NCBI GenBank assembly: GCA_027448865.1
Contig: DAIDMR010000245.1
Location: 1-38,376, forward strand
Source: Vampirovibrio sp.
Lineage (GTDB): Bacteria > Cyanobacteriota > Vampirovibrionia > Vampirovibrionales > Vampirovibrionaceae
DNA length: 38,376 nucleotides
Reading direction: 5' to 3'
Positions 1 through 7,792 of this stretch are shown here, one piece after another. The position numbers and the translations under genes are program-made. A model generated the notes under the pieces. It was not told the DNA's origin. It made no database searches and saw only the letters and a program-made list of their open reading frames with translations. Every line of letters starts with the position of its first letter. The stretch's first letter is position 1.

Positions 1-626
<626 letters not shown>

Positions 627-640
627 AGCGGTACTTTCCG

Positions 641-2545
641 TTATTCCACAGTAACGCTTTTGGCTAGGTTGCGGGGCTGATCCACGTCCTTGCCCAGATA
701 CTCGGCCATATAGTAGGCCAATAATTGCAAGGGAATGGTGGTCAGCATAGGCGAAAAATGCTCTACCGACTCTGGAATCTCCAGAATGTCCTCAAAGGTA
801 TCCCGCAATTCGTTGGGAACGGGCGTGTTGGTAATGCCAATCAGGCGGGCTTCACGGGCCTTGGCCTCCTGGCAGTTGGAAATCATCTTCTCAAACACCG
901 GGCCTTTGGTCAGCACGGAGACCACCGGCACATTGCTGTCCAGCATGGCGATGGGGCCGTGCTTCAGTTCACTGCCGGAATAGCCTTCGGCGTGAATATA
1001 GCTGATTTCCTTCAGCTTCAGGGCCCCTTCCAGCGCCACCGGGAAGTTCACCCCCCGGGCGATAAACAGGACATCACGGGCCTGACCGTACTTGCGGGCC
1101 AGCACTTGCAGCGGCTCGGTATTGTGCAGCACGCTTTCAATGCGGGCGGGCATTTTCAGCAGTTCGGCTTTAAGAGACTCTAATTGCTCTGGAGCCAGGG
1201 TCTGCCGCTTTTCCGCCAAGGACAAGCCCAACAGGTACAAGGCCGTGATTTGGGCGGTAAAGCTCTTGGTGGCGGCCACACTGACTTCCACCCCGGCCCG
1301 TACCGGCATCACAAAGTCAGCTTCCCGGGCCATGCTGGAATCTTCCCGGTTGGTCAGGGTCAACACCTTGGCCCCTTTTTGATGGGACAAGCGCAAAGCA
1401 GCAAGGGTATCGGCGGTTTCGCCCGACTGGGACATGGTAATGACCAGATCCCGATCGCTGATAAACGGGTTGCGGTAGCGGAACTCCCCAGCGGCTTCAA
1501 CCTCCACCGGCAACTGCACCAGTTCCTCAATAAAGTATTTACCCACCAACCCGGCATTATAAGAGGTACCGCAGCCGATGATCACAATGCGGTTGATAGC
1601 GCTCAAATGCGCATCAAAGCGGCCTTCCTGTTCGGGAGTGTCCCCCAGAATCCAGATGGGCTGGTGAATACTTTGCAACCGCCCGGTCAGGGAGTTTCGC
1701 ACCACATCGGGCTGCTCGTATATTTCCTTGAGCATGAAGTGCTTGTAGCCCTTCTTATCAATGGTCAAGGGGTCGGTGCTGATGGTTTCAATGACCGGCT
1801 CCACCTGCTCACCCTGAAGGTTCATAATGCGCAAGCCCGCTGGGGAAATCTCCACGATCTCACCGTCTTTCAGATAAATCAGCCGGTTGGTATGGTTGAC
1901 GATAGCCACGGCATCGCTGGCCACGATGTACTCATCGTTGCCGTTTTGGTCTTTGCCCACGCCCACCACCAGGGGGGCCTGATGCCGGGCCGCATACAGG
2001 TGGTTGGGAAATTTTTTGGAAATTACGGTTAGCGCATAAGCCCCTTGCAGTTTTTGCAGGGCTTTTAAAATCACCTTGGAAAAGTCGGTTTCGGTTTCCG
2101 CCAAATGTTCCAGCAGCTGCACCACGCTTTCAGTGTCCGTTTCGGAGACGAATTGATGGCCCTTGGCCTGCAGCTCCTGACGCAGTTCGTAAAAGTTCTC
2201 AATGATGCCGTTATGTACCAGGGCGATTTCCTGTCGTGAGCCGGTGTGAGGGTGGGCGTTCACATTGGTAGCCGCCCCGTGGGTGGCCCAGCGAATGTGA
2301 CCAATGCCAATGTTGCGGTGACCGTTCACCGATTCCGCAGGCAAGGTGGGCAGGCGCAATTCGTTGGGTAAAATGCCTTCCAGATTGAGCAACTTGCCGG
2401 AGGCCTTGTAAACGTGCAGCAGGCTCTCATCGTCCAGATAGGCCACCCCCGCGGAATCGTAGCCTCGATATTCCAACGTGCGTAAACTGTCTACAATCAA
2501 GGGAACCGGAGATTTTTGGCCCAAATAGCCGACGATGCCACACAT
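641..2545 (-). CDS. glmS: Glutamine--fructose-6-phosphate aminotransferase (isomerising)
   Basis: GlmS converts fructose-6-phosphate and glutamine to glucosamine-6-phosphate, the entry step to UDP-GlcNAc for peptidoglycan and LPS. The N-terminal glutaminase (about residues 1-240) begins MCGIVGYLG, with Cys2 as the Ntn nucleophile after Met removal. It also shows YRGYDSAG, RWATHG, the HNGIIENF loop and SETDTE. Two SIS sugar-isomerase domains follow, with CGTSYNAG, SQSGETADT and VAATKSFTAQ, and the C-terminus KSVTVE is typical. At 634 residues it is slightly longer than the usual ~610. No glmS ribozyme was recognised in the 221-base leader. GAGGA lies about 10 bases before the ATG, inside the small palindrome CTGAGGACTCAG. 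Confidence 0.97.
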   Translation of the reverse strand: MCGIVGYLGQKSPVPLIVDSLRTLEYRGYDSAGVAYLDDESLLHVYKASGKLLNLEGILPNELRLPTLPAESVNGHRNIGIGHIRWATHGAATNVNAHPHTGSRQEIALVHNGIIENFYELRQELQAKGHQFVSETDTESVVQLLEHLAETETDFSKVILKALQKLQGAYALTVISKKFPNHLYAARHQAPLVVGVGKDQNGNDEYIVASDAVAIVNHTNRLIYLKDGEIVEISPAGLRIMNLQGEQVEPVIETISTDPLTIDKKGYKHFMLKEIYEQPDVVRNSLTGRLQSIHQPIWILGDTPEQEGRFDAHLSAINRIVIIGCGTSYNAGLVGKYFIEELVQLPVEVEAAGEFRYRNPFISDRDLVITMSQSGETADTLAALRLSHQKGAKVLTLTNREDSSMAREADFVMPVRAGVEVSVAATKSFTAQITALYLLGLSLAEKRQTLAPEQLESLKAELLKMPARIESVLHNTEPLQVLARKYGQARDVLFIARGVNFPVALEGALKLKEISYIHAEGYSGSELKHGPIAMLDSNVPVVSVLTKGPVFEKMISNCQEAKAREARLIGITNTPVPNELRDTFEDILEIPESVEHFSPMLTTIPLQLLAYYMAEYLGKDVDQPRNLAKSVTVE

Positions 2546-2766
2546 TGCGCTGAGTCCTCAGGGTTGTTCTGGAAGCTGAAACGTAGAATCAAAACAAGCA
2601 ATTCACGCAGCGGTTCCCCTGAATGCCAGAGACACCCACCACGCGCATTCTGCTTGATTGAACTTGATCATTGCCGAAAACCCTCCCTTGCGCAAGAGGC
2701 AGCGGATAAAATCAGCGGCCACACTTTCTCAAGCTCAACCGATGCGCCCCTTGTGGAGTCAGACGG
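2546..2766. other. Intergenic leader of glmS
   Basis: These 221 bases lie between the TrkA-C ORF and glmS, both on the minus strand. I see no convincing ORF. The plus-strand ORF 2516..3094 runs antisense through both the leader and the TrkA-C gene and looks like a shadow. No strong promoter or terminator can be assigned. Confidence 0.4.
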
Positions 2767-3060
2767 CTACAGCACCGTAAATGCGGCCCGCACCGCCTGC
2801 TCATTTTCAGTCACCAGATACAACGAGTCTCCCTCTTCCAGAAAAACGGCCTCCAGCTCCACAATGGCCCGCCCGTTGCGGGTCACGCAAACCACCCGGG
2901 TATTCTCCGGCAAGGGCACATTGTCCAGCAGCAAGCCCTTGGCAAAGGACACTTTGGAGATCTTGACCTCCACCAGAAACAAGCCATGCCGCTTTAAAAT
3001 GGTGACATTGTTGAGGTCCCGAGGCGTCAGGCCGTTGTTGTTTTTTAGAATGGTTGTCAT
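2767..3060 (-). CDS. Stand-alone TrkA-C (RCK_C) domain protein
   Basis: This 97-residue protein consists of a short basic lead (about 25 residues) and one RCK_C/TrkA-C fold. The order is LVEVKISKVSFAKGLLL, then LPENTRVVCVTRNGRAIV, EEGDSLYLVTENEQ and AVRAAF. This is the standard pattern of a strand, 'l.lp.....v.i.R', 'GD.l.v' and a final helix. In the family, RCK_C domains bind small ligands such as c-di-AMP or other anions and regulate K+ channels and antiporters. Here no channel or RCK_N domain is attached, so it may act in trans. A purine-rich AAAGGAAAAGAGGG run precedes the ATG. A complete Kef-type antiporter with its own TrkA-C lies about 24 kb away. Confidence 0.72.
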   Translation of the reverse strand: MTTILKNNNGLTPRDLNNVTILKRHGLFLVEVKISKVSFAKGLLLDNVPLPENTRVVCVTRNGRAIVELEAVFLEEGDSLYLVTENEQAVRAAFTVL

Positions 3061-3582
3061 GCCCTCTTTTCCTTTCCCGTTTTCAAGTCCCTAACTTATA
3101 GCGGTTCATCACAACTGGCTGTCCCGCATTGGGTTGTCCATGGAATAGCCCACTGAATGGGTCGAAGTCCCCTCTTGTCAGAATACCCACTTTTTTTACC
3201 CACCGCTTTCACCGGTTCAATTTGTGACCAGTGTTGCCGGTTCCTATTTTTTAGTGTCGCGGCGCTCTCAGGCAAGCGGTCGCTCCATCCATCTGAATCT
3301 AGCAAAAGCAAAAACGCTTGAAAAGAGATGTGTCTGAAACACGAAGGTCAAATGCTATAAAAGCCGGAGTCAACGGGCATTACGCTTGGCACAATTTACA
3401 CAATGGCCTTGTTTTCATTCACCGTAACAGGCAGCGCATCTGGCCACAGACAAACCGTTGCCCTTAAAAAGGGCCCAAAGCATTTGCGAAGCCCTTGCCA
3501 CTTTTGTAGGATACAATCAGTATCCCCCCATCCTTGGCCCACAAATTACTTTACGCCACAAATCGCCTGAGCGCCTGCCTTC
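3061..3582. other. 522-bp divergent intergenic region
   Basis: The region separates the minus-strand TrkA-C gene from the plus-strand radical SAM gene and should hold both promoters. The only ORF (3096..3311, minus) has no recognisable domain or ribosome site. Visible structure: a short hairpin GCCCTT-AAA-AAGGGC at 3460-3474 without a T run, and an inverted repeat at 3509-3525 described separately. Confidence 0.4.
3509..3525 (+). promoter_or_regulatory. Inverted repeat overlapping a possible -10 box
   Basis: GGATAC-AATCA-GTATCC is a perfect 6-bp inverted repeat with a 5-base spacer. The sequence TACAAT inside it (3512-3517) resembles a -10 element 66 bases before the radical SAM start codon. 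No good -35 lies at 16-18 bases. A dimeric regulator site is possible but unproven. Confidence 0.3.
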
Positions 3583-4524
3583 ATGACTGCAACCGAGACT
3601 CAAAAACCATACCGCCCCTATAGCGCCTACCTAAAAGAAAAACTGGGCTACAAAACCTACAAGCTGACCCTGGATGCTGGCTTTACCTGCCCCAACCGGG
3701 ATGGCACCAAGGCCTACGGGGGCTGCACCTTCTGCGATCAAACCGGCTCCTCCTCCCGGGCCCAGGATCGACGGGACAGCATTACCGAACAACTGCTGAA
3801 AAATATGGAGAAGCAGCGCAAACGCTTCAAGGCCGATAAATTTATCGCCTACTTCCAGAGTTTCACCAATACGTATGACTCGGTGTGTCGCCTGAAAGCC
3901 TTATACGATGAAGCCTGTGAAGCGCATGAAGATATTATCGGGCTAGCCATTTCCACCCGCCCCGATTGCGTGGATGAAGAAAAAATCGCCCTGATTGCCA
4001 GCTATAAGGAACGCATGCAATACGTTTCCGTGGAGTACGGCCTGCAAACCATCCACAACCGTACCCTGGACTTGCTGAACCGGGCGGAAACCTTTGAGGA
4101 CTTCTTAACCGCGTTTGAGTTGACCCGAAAATACGAGCTGGATCACTGCATCCACGTGATTCTGGATCTCCCCGGCGAAAGCTGGGAAGAACAGATGCAA
4201 ACCGCCGATAAGCTGGCGGAGCTGCGCGTCAACGGCGTCAAAATCCACTTGCTGTGCGCCATGGAAAAAACCCCGCTGGCTGCCCAATACCTGCGGGGCG
4301 AATGGAATCCGCTGGATCAGGAGGCTTATGTCTCCCTGATTTGCGACTTTATCGAGCGGCTCCATCCGGAATGCGTCATTCACCGGGTGGCCGGAAACGG
4401 ACATCATCAGCACGTGGTGGCCCCGTTGTGGCTACAGCGCAAACTGGAGCTGATGAATGAAATCGAGGCCGAATTTGCCCGACGCGGCACCCGACAAGGC
4501 TCCAAATGCAAGGTGTTGCACTAA
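3583..4524 (+). CDS. TIGR01212-family radical SAM protein (YhcC/YtqA-like)
   Basis: This 313-residue protein matches the TIGR01212 family of radical SAM enzymes (E. coli YhcC, B. subtilis YtqA), whose substrate is not settled to my knowledge. The [4Fe-4S]/SAM motif is CPNRDGTKAYGGCTFC, Cys36-x11-Cys48-x2-Cys51, the wide spacing characteristic of this family. Further family features are 'FIAYFQSFTNTY', 'GLAISTRPDCVDEE', 'VSVEYGLQTIHN' and 'VILDLPGES', laid out as in a radical SAM TIM barrel. The length equals that of family members. The start ATG has no clear Shine-Dalgarno sequence. It is monocistronic, with 571 bases before the next gene. Confidence 0.9.
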   Translation: MTATETQKPYRPYSAYLKEKLGYKTYKLTLDAGFTCPNRDGTKAYGGCTFCDQTGSSSRAQDRRDSITEQLLKNMEKQRKRFKADKFIAYFQSFTNTYDSVCRLKALYDEACEAHEDIIGLAISTRPDCVDEEKIALIASYKERMQYVSVEYGLQTIHNRTLDLLNRAETFEDFLTAFELTRKYELDHCIHVILDLPGESWEEQMQTADKLAELRVNGVKIHLLCAMEKTPLAAQYLRGEWNPLDQEAYVSLICDFIERLHPECVIHRVAGNGHHQHVVAPLWLQRKLELMNEIEAEFARRGTRQGSKCKVLH

Positions 4525-4603
4525 TATCAAGGCGGACTCTTACCCCGTTCTGCCGTTCTTCAATCCTTTTGTAAAGAAAGATTACAAAAAGGCAATTTTA
4601 GGA

Positions 4604-4632
4604 TTGAAAAGTATATACAAGTGGAATAACAT
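4604..4632 (+). promoter_or_regulatory. Possible sigma-70-type promoter
   Basis: TTGAAA (4604-4609), a 17-base spacer and TAACAT (4627-4632). The -35 matches consensus in 5 of 6 bases and the -10 in 4 of 6. It would start a transcript near 4639 that ends at the terminator at 4967. The AT-rich surroundings make chance matches easy. Confidence 0.3.
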
Positions 4633-4638
4633 TTAAAT

Positions 4639-4967
4639 ATACCAATCCCCCACCGCACCCAAAAATTCACCACCGCCTTGCAAGAAACCCCGTAGAATCC
4701 GACACCGCCTATAAAAAAATAGGTGAATAAAAAGAATCAGAGACAATGATTCAGTTCTCAGGTTGTTGATCCGGTAACGATTGGACTCCCGGTTTGACGC
4801 ACTATCGTGAGCGTCGCGTACCTTCTGCTGCCAATGGCTGAGCATCCAGCCGGTGGCCATGGTTAACTTGCGCTGCTCCATCCAGTATTTCAACCTAACT
4901 CTCGCACTCCTCTCAAAACTACATGCTAGAAGGGAAAGCCTTGCCGTTTGACAAGGCTCTTTTTTTT
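4639..4967 (+). ncRNA. Candidate non-coding transcript or long leader/3'UTR
   Basis: About 330 bases lie between a promoter-like pair and a strong intrinsic terminator, with no plus-strand ORF. Local hairpins include GACGC...GCGTC near 4796-4815. ACTCCTC at 4906-4912 is the same 7-mer found three times in the small-RNA candidate near 12.2 kb. It does not match RNase P, tmRNA, SRP or 6S signatures that I know. Alternatives are a long 3'UTR of the radical SAM mRNA or an attenuated leader of the sigma factor gene. Confidence 0.3.
4937..4967 (+). terminator. Rho-independent terminator
   Basis: The hairpin AGCCTTG-CCGTTTGA-CAAGGCT is followed by C and eight T residues on the plus strand. The minus strand has no T run, so the signal is directional. 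It lies 413 bases beyond the radical SAM stop and 129 bases before the sigma factor gene. Confidence 0.85.
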
Positions 4968-5095
4968 ACCGCCCAACCGGCTACCCGAGCCGGATTATTA
5001 CCATCCGATAGTCTCCCCGAGCCCACCCCATCTAAAACCGCAAGCTGAAGTCCCGTTTTGAGCCATCCCACACGAAAACACAGGAGGGTTACCCC

Positions 5096-6121
5096 ATGGC
5101 AAACCCAGTGAATGCTTTCGTTCCTCTGCACAGCGATTTGGAAGATGACGACTTGGGCCTGCCCCTGAGCGAAAATGACGCCCTAGAAAGTGACGCCCTA
5201 GAAAATTACGTCGTAAAAAACTACGCCTTCAAGACAAGCGACAGGCCATACACAATACAGGAACCCGGCGAAGACACCACGGCCTGGTACCTTCGCCATA
5301 TGACCCAGCAATCCAGCCTTTTGAGCAAGGCCGAAGAGATGGAGCTGGCCAAGCGCGTCTCCCAAGGGGACAGACAAGCCCGACAAAAGCTGGCTCAGGC
5401 CAACTTGCGCCTGGTCATCAGCATTGCCAAACGCTACGGGGGCCGTGGCGTCAGCTTCATGGATCTGGTACAGGAAGGAAACCTGGGACTGATGAAGGCC
5501 ATTGAAAAGTTCAACTACCGCTTGGGCTACCGCTTCTCCACCTACGCCACCTGGTGGATCAAACAATCCGTATTCAAGGCCTTTTCCGAGCAGGATCGTC
5601 CCATCCGTCTTCCGGGTCACGTGATGGACAGCGTCATCAAACTGCGCCAGGCCAGGCAATTGCTCAGAGAAAAACTAGATCGCCCAGCCACGGATGCGGA
5701 ACTGGCCTCCCATCTGGGTGTTTCCCTGCGAAAAATCCAGCAGCTCACCCGGGCTTCAGGCCGAATGATGAGCCTGGAATCCGAGTTGACCCTGAAGGAC
5801 GGCAACACCCAACCGCTGGGTGAAACCATCGAGGACGATCGCTGGCCTGACCCGGAACAAAAATTGTACCGAGATAAATCTTTACAATTATTGAGAATGG
5901 CCTTGCACAGTCACCTGGATGACCGAGAACGTGATATCTTATTTAAACGTTTTGGCATCGAAACCAGTCAGAAAATCACCCTCCTCAAGACGCCGGAACG
6001 CTTGACCCTTGAGGAGATAGGACGCCATTATGGGGTAACCCGGGAGTGTATTCGTCAAACGGAATTGCGAGCGATTCGCAAACTTCGTTCGTCGTCATTT
6101 TTACAACAATTAATCGATTAG
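5096..6121 (+). CDS. Alternative RpoD-family (group 2/3-like) RNA polymerase sigma factor
   Basis: This 341-residue sigma-70 family protein has region 1.2 (about 61-95), region 2 (about 98-165, [15 protein letters not shown] and [13 protein letters not shown]), region 3 (about 168-245) and region 4 (about 270-332, [19 protein letters not shown]). The promoter-melting aromatics (F147, Y150, W153, W154) are kept. Two DNA-contact positions differ from the primary sigma. E. coli T440 corresponds to Phe160 in region 2.4, and R586 to Cys318 in region 4.2. Region 4 also carries an extra segment (about 290-301) before the helix-turn-helix. It is too short and divergent to be the housekeeping factor. 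The N-terminus holds degenerate 5-residue repeats. AGGAGGG with a 7-base spacer fixes the start. Confidence 0.9.
   Translation: MANPVNAFVPLHSDLEDDDLGLPLSENDALESDALENYVVKNYAFKTSDRPYTIQEPGEDTTAWYLRHMTQQSSLLSKAEEMELAKRVSQGDRQARQKLAQANLRLVISIAKRYGGRGVSFMDLVQEGNLGLMKAIEKFNYRLGYRFSTYATWWIKQSVFKAFSEQDRPIRLPGHVMDSVIKLRQARQLLREKLDRPATDAELASHLGVSLRKIQQLTRASGRMMSLESELTLKDGNTQPLGETIEDDRWPDPEQKLYRDKSLQLLRMALHSHLDDRERDILFKRFGIETSQKITLLKTPERLTLEEIGRHYGVTRECIRQTELRAIRKLRSSSFLQQLID
5176..5235 (+). repeat. Degenerate 15-bp tandem repeat inside the sigma factor gene
   Basis: There are four in-frame 15-bp units (5176, 5191, 5206, 5221) encoding [15 protein letters not shown] and YAFKT. The first two differ by one base at the end; the third and fourth are diverged. 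It lies in the unstructured N-terminal extension before region 1.2, a place where unit number could change without harming the core. Confidence 0.65.
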
Positions 6122-6149
6122 ACAGTTCGGTTTCCCGTGATATTATTGA

Positions 6150-6155
6150 TATAAT
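6150..6155 (+). promoter_or_regulatory. Possible -10 box upstream of the S1-like gene
   Basis: A perfect TATAAT occurs 77 bases before the S1-like start codon and 29 bases after the sigma factor stop. No good -35 is seen at 16-18 bases, so the S1-like gene may instead be read through from the sigma gene. Confidence 0.3.
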
Positions 6156-6226
6156 TCATTGGTTGGGCTATGCTCTGCTATAGTCCAGCCCTTCTATTTT
6201 TGTTTCTGTTGGAGGTATCTCACCCT

Positions 6227-7336
6227 ATGTCCCCCCGTAAAATCAATCCCTCCCTTGGGGATGAGGAAATGCAGACACCTGAAAAACTTGAGTTTGAAAA
6301 GTTACTGCAGCAATATGATTATGCCTTTAAGCGCGGTGAGATCGTTCGGGGGACGATCATCGCCTTGGAGTCCAGCGGCGCCCTGGTTGATATTGGTGCA
6401 AAAACCGCTGCGTTCCTGCCGAATAAAGAAGTCGCCTCACCTTACGCGACTGCCCAATCCCTGGTGAAGCCAGGCGAGAGCTTTGATTTTTACATCCTCT
6501 TTGAGGAAGACGAAGACGGTCAGCTAACCCTGTCCTTGCGTCGGGTGCAAACCGCCCAAAACTGGAACACCCTGGAAGAGTTGATGAACAACGACACCGT
6601 GGTGCAGTGCAAAGTCACCGCCGTGGTCAAGGGTGGCCTGCTGGTCGATGTGATGGGCCTGCGTGGCTTCATTCCTTCCAGCCACCTGCGGGTTCGTCAG
6701 CAACTGGAAGAATTGGTGGGCAACGAGCTGCCCGCGAAAATTATCAACCTGGATCGTCAGCGCAACAACATCATCCTGTCTCACCGCAAGATGATGGCCG
6801 AGCAAATGGCCGAGCAGCGCAAAGACCTGTTCTCCAAGCTGCACGAAGGCGCTTTGGTTCAGGGCGAAGTGGTTCGTCTCACCGACTTCGGCGCGTTCGT
6901 CGATTTGGGTGGCGTGGATGGCTTGCTGCCCCTGTCTCAAATGTCTTGGCGCTGGGTGGAGCATCCCTCCGACATCCTCAGCATCGGCGACAAGATTCAG
7001 GTGGAAGTCATTGGCATCGATCACGACAAGCAACGGGTCAGCCTCTCCATCAAAGGTCAGCATGCCGATCCCTGGAACGAAGTTACCAAGGAACTGGGTA
7101 TGGGCGACGAAGTGGAAGGCACCATTACCCGCATGAAGCACTTCGGCGCTTTTGTGGAAGTGTATCCCGGTGTGGAAGCCCTGTTGCCCAGCAAAGACAT
7201 TGCCGAATATGAGCATCGCAACAACGTGAAGCTGGATGTGGGCCAAACCATCAAAACATACATCATCAAGTTCAGCCCGGACGAGCGCCGCATCAGCTTG
7301 AGCTTCCACGCTCCGGCCACTGCCAACGCCGAGTAA
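6227..7336 (+). CDS. Ribosomal protein S1-like RNA-binding protein, four S1 domains
   Basis: It has four S1 OB-fold repeats. They begin near residues 31 (GEIVRGTIIALESSGALVDI), 122 (VVQCKVTAVVKGGLLVDV), 208 (GALVQGEVVRLTDFGAFVDL) and 293 (GDEVEGTITRMKHFGAFVEV). Each ends in the usual 'i.LS.r' strand. S1 proteins bring mRNA to the 30S subunit. At 369 residues with four domains it resembles short-type S1 proteins rather than the six-domain E. coli form. The ORF track begins at 6170, but the 19 extra residues are hydrophobic and precede GGAGG at 6211-6215, so I place the start at the ATG at 6227 (11-base spacing). An intrinsic terminator follows. Whether it is the true ribosomal S1 (rpsA) or a paralogue cannot be told here. 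Confidence 0.88.
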   Translation: MSPRKINPSLGDEEMQTPEKLEFEKLLQQYDYAFKRGEIVRGTIIALESSGALVDIGAKTAAFLPNKEVASPYATAQSLVKPGESFDFYILFEEDEDGQLTLSLRRVQTAQNWNTLEELMNNDTVVQCKVTAVVKGGLLVDVMGLRGFIPSSHLRVRQQLEELVGNELPAKIINLDRQRNNIILSHRKMMAEQMAEQRKDLFSKLHEGALVQGEVVRLTDFGAFVDLGGVDGLLPLSQMSWRWVEHPSDILSIGDKIQVEVIGIDHDKQRVSLSIKGQHADPWNEVTKELGMGDEVEGTITRMKHFGAFVEVYPGVEALLPSKDIAEYEHRNNVKLDVGQTIKTYIIKFSPDERRISLSFHAPATANAE

Positions 7337-7359
7337 GCGCTGACATCGACTCAAAACTT

Positions 7360-7389
7360 AAAAGCCCTGTGTGAAAGCAGGGCTTTTTT
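7360..7389 (+). terminator. Rho-independent terminator after the S1-like gene
   Basis: The hairpin AAGCCCTG-TGTGAAAG-CAGGGCTT runs into six T residues (7384-7389). The upstream A residues extend the stem. It begins 24 bases after the stop codon. Confidence 0.88.
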
Positions 7390-7448
7390 AGTGATGATTT
7401 TTTAAAAAGGCAAATCAAAAAGCAGAATCCCAGCCGGGCGTGCTATTT

Positions 7449-7475
7449 GTCATTCCCGTACAGGCGAAAGTCCAG
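7449..7475 (-). repeat. Dispersed palindromic repeat, copy 1 (diverged, inverted)
   Basis: The sequence GTCATTCCCG...AGTCCAG is the inverted, diverged counterpart of the copy at 7525-7551. The two face each other over 49 bases, giving a miniature-element-like arrangement with inverted ends. The 'GTCATTCCCGC...GGAATCCAG' type is common between genes in many bacterial genomes. Confidence 0.65.
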
Positions 7476-7524
7476 CTATAACACACAAACTAGCCATAAA
7501 AAACGCCCTTTTGGCGGTCTCGTC

Positions 7525-7551
7525 CTGGATTCCCGCCTGCGCGGGAATGAC
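7525..7551 (+). repeat. Dispersed palindromic repeat, copy 2
   Basis: CTGGATTCCCGCCTGCGCGGGAATGAC contains the internal palindrome ATTCCCGC...GCGGGAAT. It is nearly identical to the copies at 10179-10205 and 10289-10315, differing mainly in the loop (CTGC versus CTCC). Confidence 0.8.
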
Positions 7552-7647
7552 AGACGGATTGTAAAAACAAAGCAGCATATTAAGGTATCAGAACCCAATC
7601 GTATGTCCTGGCGGATGTCTTGGGATGATTTTCATAAAACTTAAGGC

Positions 7648-7785
7648 AAGGCTGCCTTCTCAACACGTTTGAAACTGTTTGAGCACAGCGAGTTAAGAAT
7701 GGATGCTGGGCAACTTTGCCAAAGGCAGTTCCACAGTTTGTTTGAGCTGAGCGCAGTTTTACAAACGTGTTGTGAAGGGCGCCTT
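7648..7785. repeat. Long imperfect inverted repeat at the 3' ends of two convergent genes
   Basis: The left arm is 7648-7677 (AAGGCTGCCTTCTCAACACG...) and the right arm 7754-7785. They share the 11-base core CAACACGTTTG as an exact inverted match, flanked by AAGGC..CCTTC and AACTG on the same register with few mismatches. The 76-base interior carries two related direct copies of a TTTGAGCxxAGCG motif (near 7678 and 7741). As RNA it would form a long stem-loop on either strand. It could end transcription from both sides or be a small non-autonomous element. Confidence 0.6.
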
Positions 7786-7792
7786 CCCAAAC

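Larger units (their letters stand above)
4525..5095. other. 571-bp region between the radical SAM gene and the sigma factor
   Basis: It contains a promoter-like pair at 4604-4632, a structured stretch, an ACTCCTC motif at 4906-4912 and a strong plus-strand terminator at 4937-4967, all annotated separately. The rest (4968-5095) is the sigma factor leader ending in an AGGAGGG ribosome site. The minus-strand ORF 4633..4893 is doubtful. Confidence 0.45.
7390..7792. other. 403-bp convergent intergenic region rich in repeats
   Basis: It lies between the convergent S1-like and MpaA-like genes. It holds two inverted copies of a dispersed ~27-bp repeat (7449-7475, 7525-7551) and a long inverted repeat (7648-7785). 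The ORFs 7447..7644 and 7641..7838 run through these repeats and are not credible genes. Confidence 0.55.

Noticed and set aside
2546-2766. glmS ribozyme
   Set aside because: No recognisable core or self-cleavage context; such ribozymes are mostly known from Firmicutes.
3096-3311. 71-residue minus ORF in the 522-bp gap
   Set aside because: No ribosome site, no domain, random-looking composition.
4690-4705. Minus-strand GGATTCTACGGGG resembling the 5' end of tmRNA
   Set aside because: No matching 3' acceptor half or T-loop (GGTTCGANTCC) and no tag-coding ORF nearby.
4633-4893. 86-residue minus ORF
   Set aside because: TTG start with a poor ribosome site, no domain, and a compositionally odd C-terminal half; the plus strand carries a terminator-bounded transcript candidate over the same DNA.
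6170-6226. N-terminal extension of the S1-like protein in the ORF track
   Set aside because: It precedes the GGAGG ribosome site at 6211-6215 and encodes a hydrophobic stretch foreign to S1 proteins.
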